Shown piece after piece: positions 45,649 through 61,475 of a DNA stretch of 64,000 nt (the first letter of the stretch is position 1; every line of letters starts with the position of its first letter). This DNA comes from Cytidiella melzeri (Eukaryota > Basidiomycota > Agaricomycetes > Polyporales > Irpicaceae). Both the position numbers and the translations under genes were made by a program. The stretch is taken from contig JABYQR010000019.1 of NCBI GenBank assembly GCA_022592445.1, forward strand, positions 124,001-188,000, read 5' to 3'. The notes beneath the pieces were generated by a model. It saw nothing but the letters and a program-made list of their open reading frames with translations, was not told the DNA's origin and made no database searches.

Positions 45649-47202
45649 ATGAGCGCAAACAAATACGCCAGCCTTCCCGACATAGTTGAGTTACATTTCG
45701 GCCTTGGTGCCTATATGTCTTATTCACCCAGGCTTCAAGGACACAGCGCCAGACGTCTATGAGACAGAAGATGTCTTTCCTTCTGACCAAAATGTGAGCG
45801 AACGCCATGTTACGCGTCAATGCGGCATTGACAGTACGCGTTAGAAGGACAACTCTAGCGACGACGAGCTTGGCTCGTACTCCCGATCTCATGCGAAGGG
45901 AAGGAGTGGAGATGGACATGCGAGACCTGAGGAGCTCGACTCGACCAGCCTGAACAAAGACGAGGCTAGCAGAAAGTTCCGACGGGCAGAAAAGCGTATG
46001 TACCCTACGCTGGCTTTTGCCGAGGTTGCGGAATTGACACACCAACTTCAACTTAATAGGACGGCCGCGTGCAAAGATACAGTACACATATCCAGCTTCT
46101 CCAACTTCGTCAGCGTCAGGTCGACACTCTCCGTCGCAAAGCTGGTCATCTTCTCAGAAGAAACTATCTCTTGCCCAGCGAGTTCAACTGTTGAAATCAG
46201 AAGTCGCCGCTTTAGAGCTCGAGCTCACCTCGAATGACGAGGAAAGCGAGTCCCATGAAGGACAGCCAAATCCTGCGGAGCTCATACGTGAATTGGCAGA
46301 CGTGAAACTACGTCTGAACAAAGCTGGTAGCACCGCGAAGAAAGATACGGGGAGGTCAAAGCTGGTGAATGCCGTATTGACCGAGGGAGCAGGACAGTCC
46401 AATGTGAAGGCGAACCGTTCAGAGGATGCATCTGAGGATAAGAATGTCGTTGCGGACACTGACATGCTGACCTTCACGGCGGAAATCGACCGACGGCTGG
46501 GTGCACTAGAGAAAGCTATAGGGTCATCGACTACTGCGTTAGACGAGGTAAGCATCCTTTAGTTCTCGATAGCATTGTTTCTGACATTCTGACTTCCTAC
46601 AGACATCGCCATTGCTACCGCCCTTGGTTGTGACAGTGACCCGTCTGCATTCTATGCTTTCTCTGCTCTCGCAACCTCGGCATCTGGACAACGTGTCTCG
46701 GCGACTGAAGCTCATACAGCCAGACCTCGAGCGTATTTCGAACGCGAGTACAGCAGGGCATGCACCGCATTTTTCCTCAGCTTCAAACTCACAGCGTCGG
46801 CAATCCTCGGGAGTTCCATTACATTCCTCCGTGTCGTCAGCGAATGGTACTCCGACGACGCCTACCCAGGCTCTGAGTAGACCGCATCTGGAGCAACTTA
46901 CGCCGATACTAGCTCGCCTAGCCCCAATACTACCGAATATTCCGCATATTCTTACACGACTACGCTCTCTATCGGTCCTACATACGAATGCGGCGGCATT
47001 CCAGACTACGCTGGAGCGCCTCGAGCAACAGCAGGCCAAGGAACGTGCGGATCTTGCGGACCTTGAGAAAGCGTTGGAGGGTATCGAGAAGAGTATCAGC
47101 GACAATAATGGTGTAGTAAGGAAGAATGTGGAAAATCTTGAAGCACGTGTCGATGGTGTGGTGCAGAGGTTAGAGGGTCTCCAGGTTACGGAAACGTCGT
47201 AG
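45649..47202 (+). CDS. Dynamitin (dynactin subunit 2, p50/Jnm1)
   Basis: Shoulder subunit of dynactin, the dynein cofactor for nuclear migration and retrograde transport along microtubules. Exons are 45649-45684, 45740-45793, 45845-45995, 46060-46547 and 46603-47202, giving 442 residues. The start MSANKYASLPDI followed by DTAPDVYETEDV is the conserved dynamitin N-terminus. Further hallmarks are ASRKFRRAEK, the Ser/Pro linker TYPASPTSS, LSLAQRVQLLKSEVAALELEL and PAELIRELADVKLRL. Then comes FTAEIDRRLGALEKAIGSS with PLLPPLVVTVTRLHSMLSLL. Three predicted coiled-coil stretches lie at about residues 120-200, 280-330 and 365-435. The acceptor of exon 2 is the less usual CAAG, chosen because it alone restores the PDIDTAPD motif. 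The gene starts about 100 nt after the tRNA. Confidence 0.9.
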
Positions 47203-47445
47203 GGTGGTCTCGGTAGCTTGGAGTGGATCCGGCAGTGTGGTTCGTGCGTGTATGATGCATCGGGTTGTAGCCCCACTACAACGAACTTCAACACGTAGTT
47301 GGCGCCGCGTTCGTCTCGTTACAGATGGGTGACTGTCTCACTGCCGGCTCCCAAAAGCAGCAGACTGCCGTCGCCCACACATGCGCCTTTTTGTAAATTA
47401 CTCGTTGCACGCTAGTCAAAGATCGGAAAGTACAGATGGCCTGGA

Positions 47446-48781
47446 CTAACTCAATTCATCATCATCAAATATGGCGGTCTTTGGCGTCCCATCTTCCTTG
47501 ATTACTCCTCGATACATCCCAGAGCAGTTCATCGGCATCGCGACTTTTCCATCTATGAGTACTCGACACGGCGGCGTGCGCATCGGCTGACTCACTGTTT
47601 CCTCGGTTATCTAATGCAATAACCCCACCAATGCCTCCGTCTTTTCGGAGCTCTTCTACGCAGTACTTAGAAGCCTTCTGTAGCGACAGATTGTTGTATC
47701 TCATTTGACGTGCGATGGTCGACGCGGTTGCAAGACGGATGAAGTATTGTAGATAATCAATACACTCTCTTGATAGCCAAACATCGAGAGACACTCACAT
47801 CGCCATCGCCGGTACCGCTAACGCCAACTGCATTACTCGAACGGTGACCGCGTAAATGATCCCATGCGCGCCTCAGATGACCGTGCGCAGGCCATTCCTC
47901 GGCCCAGAACCCGGCGCCCATACTGGGTGTATCCCCAATGCGTCCCTCTAGTTTGTTTGTGCGGCCGCCGGTGGATGTCACAGCCGCGATACATCCTCTG
48001 ACATCCAATGCGACCGCTCCTACGGTACCTGTAGGTAGCTGATCCAGGGGTACATGTAACGTTTCGTCCTGGTCACCAGGGTATGGCAACGGCTCTTCAG
48101 GTAGTCCAAGACCCCTCCGATGCTCCCTCCAGCGCGCTTGAGTGAAGAAATAGCTCTGGTCGACGAGCTCGATTCCGAGCTGTTCTCCGATGTCCTCACA
48201 TGCCTTGCCAGAAAGCATAGTATGCGGAGCTGCGGTGGGAGCCAGGTAGAGTGCCCTCGCAAGTTTGGACGGGTTGCGAACGTGGGATAACAGTGTCACG
48301 CCGAAACCTCTGCGAGACGTTGGGATGTTCGGGTGAGACTCGGGCGGCTTGGAAAGCATGATGGATGTTTCAAGCTCATTCTATGATACTGCGGTCAGTC
48401 AAGCTCTGTTGATGTAGAACACGACATAAGAAGTACTTTGCCGGCGACGTTGAACACAGCTCCCTTCCCCGAGTTGAACAACGGGCAATCTGTTCATGTT
48501 TGAGGATCTCTGGCGGGCAGAGATATGTACGTATCTCACGTACCTTCCATCGAAGCTACAGCAGCGACGGCGGCGTCCATCGCTTCGCCACCATCCTGCA
48601 GCACAGCATGGCCGAGCTTTAACGCGCTGCTCAAAGCGGCCTTGTACTGTGCACGCTGCTCGGGCGTCGACCGCTCTCTAGACATTGTACCAGCTCCGCC
48701 ATGGATGACAAGAACGTACTGGCCCGTTTTTGACGGCCGTAGATTTCCTAGCAAAGCCTGCTTTTCGTCGGTCATATGCAT
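47446..48781 (-). CDS. Isoaspartyl peptidase/L-asparaginase (Ntn hydrolase, plant-type)
   Basis: Self-processing N-terminal nucleophile hydrolase that splits asparagine and beta-aspartyl dipeptides. Minus-strand exons are 48781-48544, 48489-48437, 48380-47799, 47764-47596 and 47552-47446, giving 382 residues. The alpha part opens with YVLVIHGGAGTMSR and has DAAVAAVASMEG, then DCPLFNSGKGAVF and ELETSIML. The autocleavage site is GTVGAVALD, where Thr becomes the beta-subunit nucleophile. Substrate-loop motifs are GGRTNKLEGRIGDTP and SGTGDGD. The C-terminus has the GGVIALDNRGN and MPMNCSGMYRG motifs. In-frame ATGs at 48814 and 48775 are other possible starts. The intron after GDGD is only ~34 nt in this model and adds CIDYLQ before the conserved YFIRLATAS, so that junction needs care. 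Confidence 0.87.
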
Positions 48782-49368
48782 GATCCCTTGAATGTAGGAC
48801 GAGGCAGTCAGCACAACCTAGAGTCCTAGCTTGTGGCGTAGTATTCAAGTTTAAGAACGCCAAGCGCGCGATACGTGTTTCGATAAGGCCTTTGGATTTA
48901 GAGAGTTGCTCCCATGCTCACGCCCACGAGTCTTTAGTTTTCTGCTGACAACCGGCTACACTGTTCTCCTGGGCAAGCTGACATATTCTACTAATTTCAG
49001 TTTGCATGGTGGGCCAAGTCGGAAACCCGAAAAGCAGTTGCTCACCATGCTATTTGTTTCACTGCTGCTCATATACTTTTGTGAGCTATGCGTTTTCCGA
49101 CACGGAGTAAGTAAAACAGCCTGAGCCGCGAGCCCAGCGTTGAATTAATTATATTTGAGTTTCTGATTTGAGTTGTTAAATACCGAAAACGGACTTGCAA
49201 TCGGATTCTGTTTCGAAGCTGCTATTCGCTGTTTCTCTCCATCGTCGTCAACGTTGTCTGCATCGTCCACCTCTTTAATCACCGTCGCCGCCTCGCTGGC
49301 AGCATACCTCCACTCATTACTTTCGACGGCCTTGTGCCAACGCTTTCCTTCAGCTCACTCCCCGTAGC
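48782..49368. promoter_or_regulatory. Divergent region upstream of asparaginase and chitin synthase
   Basis: No gene seen. A CT-rich stretch directly before the chitin synthase ATG (about 49200-49360) is a typical fungal leader and promoter feature. Confidence 0.4.
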
Positions 49369-52300
49369 ATGTCTCGGAGGGTTGACGTTTCAGACATCCC
49401 CATTCTTACGCAACGACCTCCACACTCTGGAACTGTTCGAAGAGCAAAGACTCTCACTCGCCCCGAGCGCAGCGTCGCGCCAGTACCGCTCATTACACCG
49501 CAGAATGCACCCATCACAGGGAGCTCAGCACCCCTCGCTTTGGAATCAAGTAACGACCTCGACGCATGGCGCATATTCTCGCGCGTAGTTTCCTTTTGGG
49601 CACCTGGCTTTCTTCTCAGCTCTCTCGGGGGGTTGAAAGACAAGCAGATTCAACAAGCATGGAGGGAAAAGATTGCCCTCTGCTTCATCATCGCCCTAAT
49701 GTGCACCGTAGTCGGCTTCCTCACCGTCGGTTTCCAGAAAGTATTATGTCCTGAGAGCGCTCAGACAGAGGGCAAGTTCTCGCGTATCGGCAGCCAACCC
49801 AACACACTTGGTGTACAGGGCTTTCTCTTCAACGTCACGAAAATTCCCTCCGTCCCAGGTGTCGACTTCCAGAATCTTCTCAAGTCTCCCGGGCAAGATA
49901 TCACAACTTTGTTCCAGCGTGATGCGTCCTTGTATCCAGCATGCAGCGGTCTGTCATTCCGCGCCGCTGCTGAGAGCCCTTGTGCAAACAGCGCATGCCT
50001 ACTTCCCGCACTCAGCACCTCGACACTTAACAGTCTCGGTCTGTCTAATACTAGTCTCATCGTCGGGTACGATTGGGATGATGTCGCATCATTGGACAAT
50101 TATTTTGTGCTTGACGGCGCGGTACTGAACATGAAGTCCTACATGGCTCTCCACCCGACCCCCATACCCAGCGACACTGTCGACGCCGCCATTCGCAGTA
50201 CTCTGCAGACTATGCCTGGTGGCAGCGGAAGGGACGGCACCCGACTCTTCACTTTCCACTCTGACACTCGATCCGCTGTTCCCTGCCTCGTGCAGCGATA
50301 TTACGCGGGAAATATCGACAAAGTCACACCGGGCTGTTTCGTGTCGCAGCTCATTCTCTACGCCGGCCTCATCGTCATTCTCTCCCTCGTCTTCATTCGT
50401 TTCGTCATGGCCTGCGTGTTCAATTGGTTCCTTTCCGCCCGCCTTGCCGGTCCCCCCGACACGATGTCGCTGAACCGTTCTGCGATCAGCCCTGCAGTCA
50501 TGCCAGAAGGTGCCAATGTCTCAATCGACAACCCGCTCGGGACCGCGCCATGGGCAGGTCCAGGTGGTGGCAAGAAGCTCACCAAGCCGAGCAAATCCGC
50601 CCGCTCCCTCGCGTCTTCCAATTCAACGTTGGTCGGTTCGGATGGCCCTGCTCCTATCGTGAGCTTAGCTCAAATTGGGGCAGAGTTGTTCGCAGTCTGT
50701 CTTGTTACGTGTTACTCGGAGGGTGAGGAATCTCTAAGGACGACGCTGGACTCCATATCCACCACGACGTATTCGGATGCTCGCAAGCTGTTGTTTGTGG
50801 TCGCAGATGGTATGATTACGGGAGCAGGCGAGAAGCGCAGCACGCCAGACACCTGTGTCAGTTTGCTGGAGGCAGATCCGCGTTTTGGAAATCCGGTGCC
50901 TATGACCTACGGCGCCGTTGGTGCAGGCGCGAAAGCGGAGAACAGAGCAATGGTGTATGCTGGTCATTACAGTGAGTTAAGCTCTTATATGTCATTCAGA
51001 CCACGATCTTGACTCTCTTCGTAGCCGTGGCTGGTCGACGCACTCCGACCGTCATTGTTGTCAAGTGTGGCACAGAGGCAGAGGCGGCAACCGACAAGAA
51101 ACCTGGAAACAGAGGAAAGCGAGACAGTCAGCTCATTCTCATGAACTTCTTTTCGCGTGTCACCTACAACGACCGCATGACTCCCCTTGATTTCGACTTG
51201 TTCCGCAAGATACATATTCTCATGGGTGTCACTCCTGACTTCTTCGAGGTTTGTCTTATGGTGAGTTGCACGATTAATCAGTCACATCTTGGTGAATCTC
51301 ATGACGAGTGTAGGTTGATGCCGACACGAAAGTATTCCCGGATTCCCTGAAATATCTCGTGAATTGCATGCACCATGACCAAATGATCATGGGTGTTTGT
51401 GGCGAGACTCGTATAGCGAACAAGCGACAGTCTTGGGTTACCGCCATTCAAGTCTTCGAGTATTTCATCTCACATCACCTTGCGAAAGCATTCGAGTCTG
51501 TGTTCGGTGGTGTCTCGTGCCTTCCCGGATGCTTCTCCATGTTTCGACTGAAAGCGCGGAAATCGACTGGCGAGGATTGGGTGCCGCTCATCATCAAACC
51601 GGAGATTGTCAAAGAATATAGCCAAAGCATTGTCACCACTCTTCACCAGAAGAACTTGTTGCTCCTTGGAGAGGATCGTTTCCTTACCACAATCCTTCTC
51701 CGCACGTTCCCTAATCGCAAGATGATGTTCCTGCCGCAAGCCAGGTGTAGAACTGTCGTCCCAGATACTTTCAGCATTCTCCTCTCCCAGCGACGTCGAT
51801 GGATCAACTCCACCATCCACAACCTCATGGAACTAGTGCTGGTCAGGAACTTGTGTGGTACGTTCTGCTTCAGCATGCAGTTCGTTGTTTTCATGGACCT
51901 GGTCGGCACCGTCGTCCTCCCCATCGCCATCACTCTGACATACACCCTCGTCATCGACATGGCCCTCCACCCACCGAAAACATTTGAAGAAGCGATTCCC
52001 CTCATGCTGCTTGTTGCGGTGCTCGGGTTGCCCGCCGTACTCATTCTTATCACCACGAGGAAGGTTGTCTACGTGTTTTGGATGCTGATATACCTCCTTG
52101 CGTTGCCCGTTTGGAACTTGGTTCTGCCTGTGTATGCTTTCTGGCATTTTGATGATTTCTCATGGGGTGAGACACGGTACGTTATCTCTTTATGTGATAT
52201 CTTCATATGACTGACTGGCCCATCGTTGACAGGAAAGTCGAAGGAGAGTCGAAAGGAGAAGGTCATGGGGACGGGGGTCCGGTGCGCGGAGGTATCACAA

Positions 52301-52884
52301 TACCACTGCGGCGATGGGAAGACTGGGAGCGTTCGCGGCTTCGCAAACTTCGACGGGAAGAGAGGCGACGGAGGGAGTTTGAGAAGCAGCATGGAGGTTA
52401 CATGACCGCTAATGGCGAACTATCCGTTAGGTCGGATACCATCAGCCAGTACGACGGTTCCGATACGATGTCTATAACGTCATCAGAGGACGATCATTGG
52501 GGCGGGCAGATAGGAGGGTATAATGAAAATCATCCACTCTATCCGCCACCGCCGATCGGTCTCAATGCTCAAGCCTTTGCGAGCGGCGAATCCATTGCAG
52601 CTTCGGACATGGAAGCCATGCTTGAAGTGGGTTTTGACGAGAGAAAACCACAACAACTTCATTCCAAGCCGACGGATGGGCGATACCAGCAAGGAAATGG
52701 CTACACGCCATTGTCACGATCAACATCCCCAGGTCGTGAATCGCCAATATCACCCATGCGGCCAACGGACGCCGTGAGCTCGGCGAGGGATGAGCATCAA
52801 ACGCACGCCAAGAAACGTAGTGGCGGGCGGTCAGGGACGAACTATGGCCCCCTAGGTCCCTTGGATCCAAGTTCGCGTTTCTGA
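49369..52884 (+). CDS. Chitin synthase, class IV (Chs3-like)
   Basis: Plasma-membrane GT2 enzyme that polymerises UDP-GlcNAc into chitin. Exons are 49369-50971, 51025-51260, 51314-52176 and 52233-52884, giving 1117 residues. The N-terminal tail is basic. Two membrane spans lie near residues 75-125 ([18 protein letters not shown]), then an extracytosolic segment with [12 protein letters not shown], then another span near 325-350. The catalytic part starts around [20 protein letters not shown]. Key motifs are VDADTKV (DxD, ~614), [19 protein letters not shown] (acceptor site) and QRRRWINS (~772). A cluster of C-terminal spans ([21 protein letters not shown] onward) precedes the class IV marker FSWGETRKVEG. 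An acidic and Ser-rich tail follows. Class IV enzymes depend on Chs4/Chs7-type helpers, not seen here. Confidence 0.94.
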
Positions 52885-53465
52885 TGTCGACATCACGCGA
52901 TGCTCACGACGATGATGACTAGATGAGGTTCGGACAGCTTTGTCGTTTCGCACATTCCTTTGCTTCATTACGCGGACCCTCATATTGCAACATCTTGTAA
53001 TCCTCTACACTACTCACCCACCCTCCTCGCCGCTGTGATGACACTCCTCGTCGTGTGCGATCAACACCTCCCTGGTCGTCACCCTCGTAGCTCTCTTTAC
53101 CCTAATACCACCCGTCGCCCAGTCATAGCTGGACTCTGGGCACATCACTTTAGTACTGTCACGCCCACATACCACTCATCATCGTCTCCGTCAGCTCACT
53201 TGCATCATGACACCATATCTTCGCCATTTCAGCCGACCGTCACACGTTTCCATGCATTCTGAATCTTGTCTCTTTTTCTTCCTTTACTGCTGCACTGTTG
53301 AATAGTCTCTTATCAGTTAGATCGTTGTGGACACTCCTCCAACAATAGGTATGGAATTCGATTATCGTAGGTTCCCAATAACATTTGGGGCCATTGGAAG
53401 GAAACAAACTCGATTGAATTGTGAAGATAACTACATATAACTTTGAGCCCAGGTGCATGAAGTGG
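52885..53465. other. Intergenic 3' region between convergent genes
   Basis: Between the stops of the chitin synthase (+) and the peroxin (-). No gene seen. Confidence 0.5.
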
Positions 53466-55119
53466 CTATCCGGTACTCCCATTACTCCCTCGTACGGCAG
53501 CCTTCAGTCGCTGCCGCAATCGCGAGCGGTCGTCTTCGACAACAGAGGCGGTGATATCTGGCGTTCCTACTGAGACTGGCGAAAGGGTCGGTGAAAGCAA
53601 GGATTGCTGATCTGAAGAGCTGCTGCCACTCGCAAGAGCTAGTATCGGAGGTAGAGGGCGAACCGCAATTGTTGGGGATTGGTCTACACGCATGCCAAGG
53701 TCGCCCGCGCCTGCCTCCACATCTTCTATCGTCTCAGTCAGAACTGCCACGCGTGTCCACCGGCGATATCGAGTGTACTAGGTTATTCCTGTTAGCTTGG
53801 GTAATAGAAAATGTGCAACTTTAACAGACCTTTCCAATGCCGCCCTTTGCACTTCCATATTCCCATTTGTTGTCACAATACACCCAACCATCGGCGTCGG
53901 TATAGGGCTCCTCGTGCTCAGTCTCCTCAACACGCTCCCCCTCCTTCTTCGTATCACTCTCGCCTTCTGAGCCCTCCTTCCGCTGTCTCTCCGGACTCCC
54001 GTCGCTGACGCTCGCTTGCCTCATCTTCCCTGCAGCCTTCAAGATCCTCGTAGCACTAGCACTGGCCGTACTTGCGTCCTGCATGCTAGGTACGGGCCTC
54101 TCTAACCTCGTCGCCGGGGATCCCTCCTTCCGTACAACCACCTTCCACTCGGGTTCGTCCCATGCCCACCGCGCCGTCCGCTTGACCCCGCCGGTTTTGC
54201 GCGAAGGGTCAGGAAGATGGACGGTTGTGGATGCTGGGAGGGCAAACACCGCTGGTGGGGAGACAGGTTGTTGGCTGCTTGTGCACCACGAGGGTCGTTC
54301 TCCGGGGAGAAGAGCAGCGGTGAAGTCGAGGCCCATCCACCATCTCTGGTTCTCGTACACGGTAAAAAGAAAGCGGATAGAGTTTTGAGACGTGTTGGAC
54401 TCGTTAGCTGTTGTGACTGATAGTTTGGCCTCGGGTGGTGTGACTTTTGGAGGAAGGGGTAGGCCTGTTATGCGCGACCAGAGGTGGTAGGCGGCCCAGC
54501 GGATATATGCGCTACGCCAAAGAGCACGACGTATGAGGAGAGCCCAACGAGCTCGCCATGTAAAGAGGACCGTACCGGCGAGAGCGATGAGTATGCGCAG
54601 ACGAACCATATAAGTAAGGGCTAGATATGGCACGTAAATTACCGCAAGTGTTCGAATGATGACCAGGACAGTCAGGTTCTCAGCCGAGAAGGTAGGCTGA
54701 GGAAGACTTGGTAGTAGAGAGCGGATAGTGGCGAAGTCCAGTATAGCTTGGTGAAGGACATCTTCTTCGATAGGTATCGCAGTATCGTTGCTGCTCATCC
54801 AGCGCGCGACCAATATGAGTGCGCATGAGATGATTGGCAGCCCATACCTAGCGAAAGTTCAGCTTCAGTTACTTGTGAGGAGGCAAACTTGTCTCGCTCA
54901 CCTTAGAGCAACATCAGAGCATAGACAAACAACCCACCAACAACTGAGGGCCAACCAGCTCTCTTCCCATGCAGATCTCCAGCTCAGGATCTCCAAAAGG
55001 CGTCTCACACGAGCGAGGTGAGGACCAAGCCCAACAAGCGCGACGGTGAGTGGCGGGGGTATCGAGTTCAACACTTGTGTGAAAGGTGGTCGCGCAGCGT
55101 CCTGTACAGGTTTAGACAT
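53466..55119 (-). CDS. DysF-domain peroxin (Pex24/Pex30-32 family)
   Basis: Membrane protein of the peroxin/reticulon-like group that controls peroxisome number and ER-peroxisome contact. Minus-strand exons are 55119-54902, 54847-53830 and 53777-53466, giving 515 residues. Hydrophobic spans occur near residues 45-95 (WLALSCWWVVCLCSDVAL, GLPIISCALILVA) and 135-185 (LTVLVIIRTLAVIYVPYLAL, then ILIALAGTVLF). This matches the reticulon-like membrane part. The DysF domain begins with FLFTVYENQRWWMGLDFTAA. It ends across the last intron with DADGWVYCDNKWE and KYTRYRRWTRVAVL, the paired DysF-N and DysF-C signatures. A charged linker (Glu/Lys-rich, residues ~330-390) separates them. Which of Pex28-32 it matches cannot be told by eye. 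Confidence 0.87.
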
Positions 55120-55558
55120 GAGGGTGGGATGATCGTGACATTGGTGTGGGTGAGTAAGAAATCGCGAAAACGCGCCTGCGGGTTGTTGCACTGCCAGTGT
55201 GGATTCGCCGCAGTCAAGAACCCCGACGCTTTCCGTGTATGGTGTTCATCGGGCTGCATGTGATTGTCGGTAGCCGACGAACAATGATACTTGTGCTCAC
55301 TGCTCACCGTGGTGGCAGACTGGCAGTACCTGCCTCCTCTACCTCGAGAAAGCCCCAAAATTTTTGTAGGACCAAAGCGAATTGGAGCCAGCGCAGGTAA
55401 GCTATCGTAGCTAGCAGTGTTCGCAAACGCTATCATAGTATTACTGATCATTACAGTGCTGGTTACGCTACAAGGGAGCTAAACAGGAAAATTGCAGAAA
55501 GCCATATTGGTATGCTACAAGTCTAAGTCGCACGAAACGGTCAGTAGTCAAGTTATAT
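55120..55558. other. Intergenic region between two minus-strand genes
   Basis: No gene seen. It holds the peroxin promoter and the MET3 3' end. Confidence 0.4.
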
Positions 55559-58876
<3,318 letters not shown>

Positions 58877-60276
58877 ATGACACTTACCAGCACCGATTCG
58901 GTCGAAAGGCACCTCAAGACTCTGCGCATTGCGTCTTTTGCCGTTTGGCTACTTTCAACCGCTCTGCTCTTCCTGTCATGTTCACTTCCACTCTTTGACT
59001 CGTCTCCCAAAGCCGTTCTCACTGAGAATACCCTCCGGAATCGACTGGTGCTACCTTTTCTACGCTGGGACGCCTTCCATTTTGTTCACATCGCTCAGGA
59101 GGGATATGTGTACGAGCATGAATGGGCTTTCCTGCCTGGAATTGCGGCAGCCATGACATACCCTGCAAGACTTGTCCGGCAGTTGGGGCTGGCGGAGAGT
59201 CCCAGCGGAATGTTCTCGTTGAGCGATTTGCTTATATCCGGTGCTTTGGTCTCGAGTCTTTGTGGGTCCTCGACGACGTTGTACCACCTCACTCTACATC
59301 ACTTCAAGTCGCCGTCTATTGCCTACTTGACTGCTTTACTCTCTCTGTTTCCTAGCAGTCCCGCGACTTTATGGTTCTCCGTGTACAACGAGCCTTTCTT
59401 CACATACCTATCTTACAAAGGTGTGTATTCCAGAGAATGGCTCGTACCTGTTTCTCACGTTGTTCGAAGGCATGCTCAGCTGTGCAACACAGGACTTGCT
59501 GGCTGCGACGTTATTCTTCACTGCTGCTGCCTTCCTGCGCGCAAACGGCTTTATGCTGTCCGGCTTCATACTTTGGCAGTCAATTGTGAACCCAATCCTC
59601 AACAACAAAAGGGTCAGTCACTCCTTTGCCGCCACATGATTTCACTACAACCTACTTGCAGATCTCAATTCGCCAGGCTTTCACGGCTATACTATCCACA
59701 TCTGCAATCTGTAGTCCCTTTGTACTCCATCAATACTCGGCTTACCAGGAGTTCTGTTCAAACGATACTTCAAGCGCTCCTTGGTGTTCAGCCACGATCC
59801 CCCGTGTCTACGATTATGTTCAAGCCAAGTATTGGAACGTTGGCTTCCTACGCTACTGGACTCCAGCACAATTTCCAAACATACTCCTCGCCACGCCTAT
59901 CCTGTTCTCAGTCTTTTCATTCGCATATGCGCATCTTACTGCTTGTGCTCTCCCTGCACTTCTCCACCACCCAGTTGTCTCCAGTTCACCACTTGCTCGT
60001 CCACTGCATGCTCTGTGCAACCCTAAAAAGTCGATTTTCTTCATAGAATCAATCACGCCTCACGTCATCCATTCTGTCATCATGTACAGCATTCTTCTTT
60101 TTGCTGCGCATACGCAAATCGCTCTTCGACTCGCTGCGTCCATGCCCACAACGTATTGGGCAGCTGCAAGGCTCATGGTGGAGTACCCGCGTTTTGGCAA
60201 GTGGTGGGTGACTTGGAGTATAGTATGGGGTGCAACGTCCGTTGTCCTGTGGGCCGTGTTCCTCCCCCCGGCTTGA
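58877..60276 (+). CDS. GPI18: GPI mannosyltransferase 2 (PIG-V/Gpi18)
   Basis: ER membrane enzyme adding the second mannose to the GPI anchor core from dolichol-phosphate mannose. Exons are 58877-59420, 59470-59612 and 59662-60276, giving 433 residues. The N-terminal span (IASFAVWLLSTALLFLSC) is followed by the luminal catalytic loop RWDAFHFVHIAQEGYVYEHE with WAFLPG, the PIG-V hallmark. FSVYNEPFFTYLSY and AAFLRANGFMLSGFI are further family segments. Several spans follow. The end has MVEYPRFGKWWVTWSIVWG, close to the conserved PIG-V C-terminus, and a short tail. The enzyme links to wall biology because many fungal wall proteins are GPI-anchored. Confidence 0.91.
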
Positions 60277-61475
60277 CGAAAACACATGGACCATTGCAAG
60301 CAGTGAGTCTAGCCATCCAATACTCGCTCACGTTTGCTTCAAGATAACTAAAGTGAGTATAGTTCACTATAGATCGCATAACATGCCGTCCTTGGAACGC
60401 AGCATCGAAGGTCGTGGGACGCACGCCCACTTTGTCAGGCTAGCCTGCAGTTGCTCTGGGTTGCGCTGGGCTTGTCATCCAGGGTGCACGGACATACTCG
60501 CCGTGGCCTCGCTGATTTCTAGAGCTTGGCTATAAGGGCGATCAGAGGATGTTCGGCAGGTAATTGTATCTAGCCTGAAAGTATAGGATAGGGATGTTTA
60601 TGGTAATGGGAATTGTAATTTCTAGGTGCAGCGTCTGCTCGAGGTTTCCAGGCTATCCTGCCCATCCAGTTTGCACCAGGCCAAAGTTTTCGTTTATGAG
60701 AACACCTATGACGAATTTTGTATACCCGAGTATACGATGATAGCAAATTCAAAATAGCGATACCGTATGGACGTCGACATCCCTCCTTCTCCGACACTCG
60801 AGTACGCCACCTCTCCCAGTAATCCAAGATATACTCTGTCCTAAACTAATTTTAAAAAAAGTCATCCAAATCCATGGCCAGTAGTCCATTCGTACATGAA
60901 AACCCCCTCCCGAGCTCGTAACCTCTCTCGCAGACTCTAGAGTCTCAGACACAATGTCCCCCAGGACGCTAGTTGTATTCCCTGCGTCCGTTTCTCAAGA
61001 CCTGGCTCAGGCTTTGGGCGGTAGGTTCTTTGGCCCTGCAGCCAGTGTAATAGTGGTACGACGCGGCGACTCCGAAGCCATAGCTTCCTCCCTGCTGCGG
61101 CTATGCGAATGCAATGAACTCGCACATGCGTCCGGTGCTAGTAGCGTGCTGGGCTTGGGCTTGGGCTTGGAAGGAGGGTTACGGCTGTACCGTAGCACGC
61201 CGCCGCGTACTACGAGTACCGCTGCCGTCACTTTGGTGGCTGTGTGGCGCAAAGTTGCAAATTAAATGTTTGCGATGCAGTCGCCCAGCGATAAATGCGA
61301 TTGAAAGTGATCACAAACATCTTGGATACGACTGCGGATACCGATTCGGAGCCCGGTGACAAATAATTATAACCCGCATAGCTAAAAAAACATTCTAGTG
61401 GTCATGAAGTGTCCGTAAAAAGTGGGAGGAAAGAAGCTCTCGATCTAGTCAACGCCGTTCCAAGTGATTGATAGA
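60277..61475. other. Intergenic region between convergent genes
   Basis: No supported gene. A 103-codon frame at 60954-61265 has no recognisable domain and is treated as chance. Confidence 0.4.

Noticed and set aside
60954..61265. 103-residue ORF as a gene
   Set aside because: No domain, no splice context and a low-complexity LGLGLGLEGG stretch. It is consistent with chance in GC-rich DNA.
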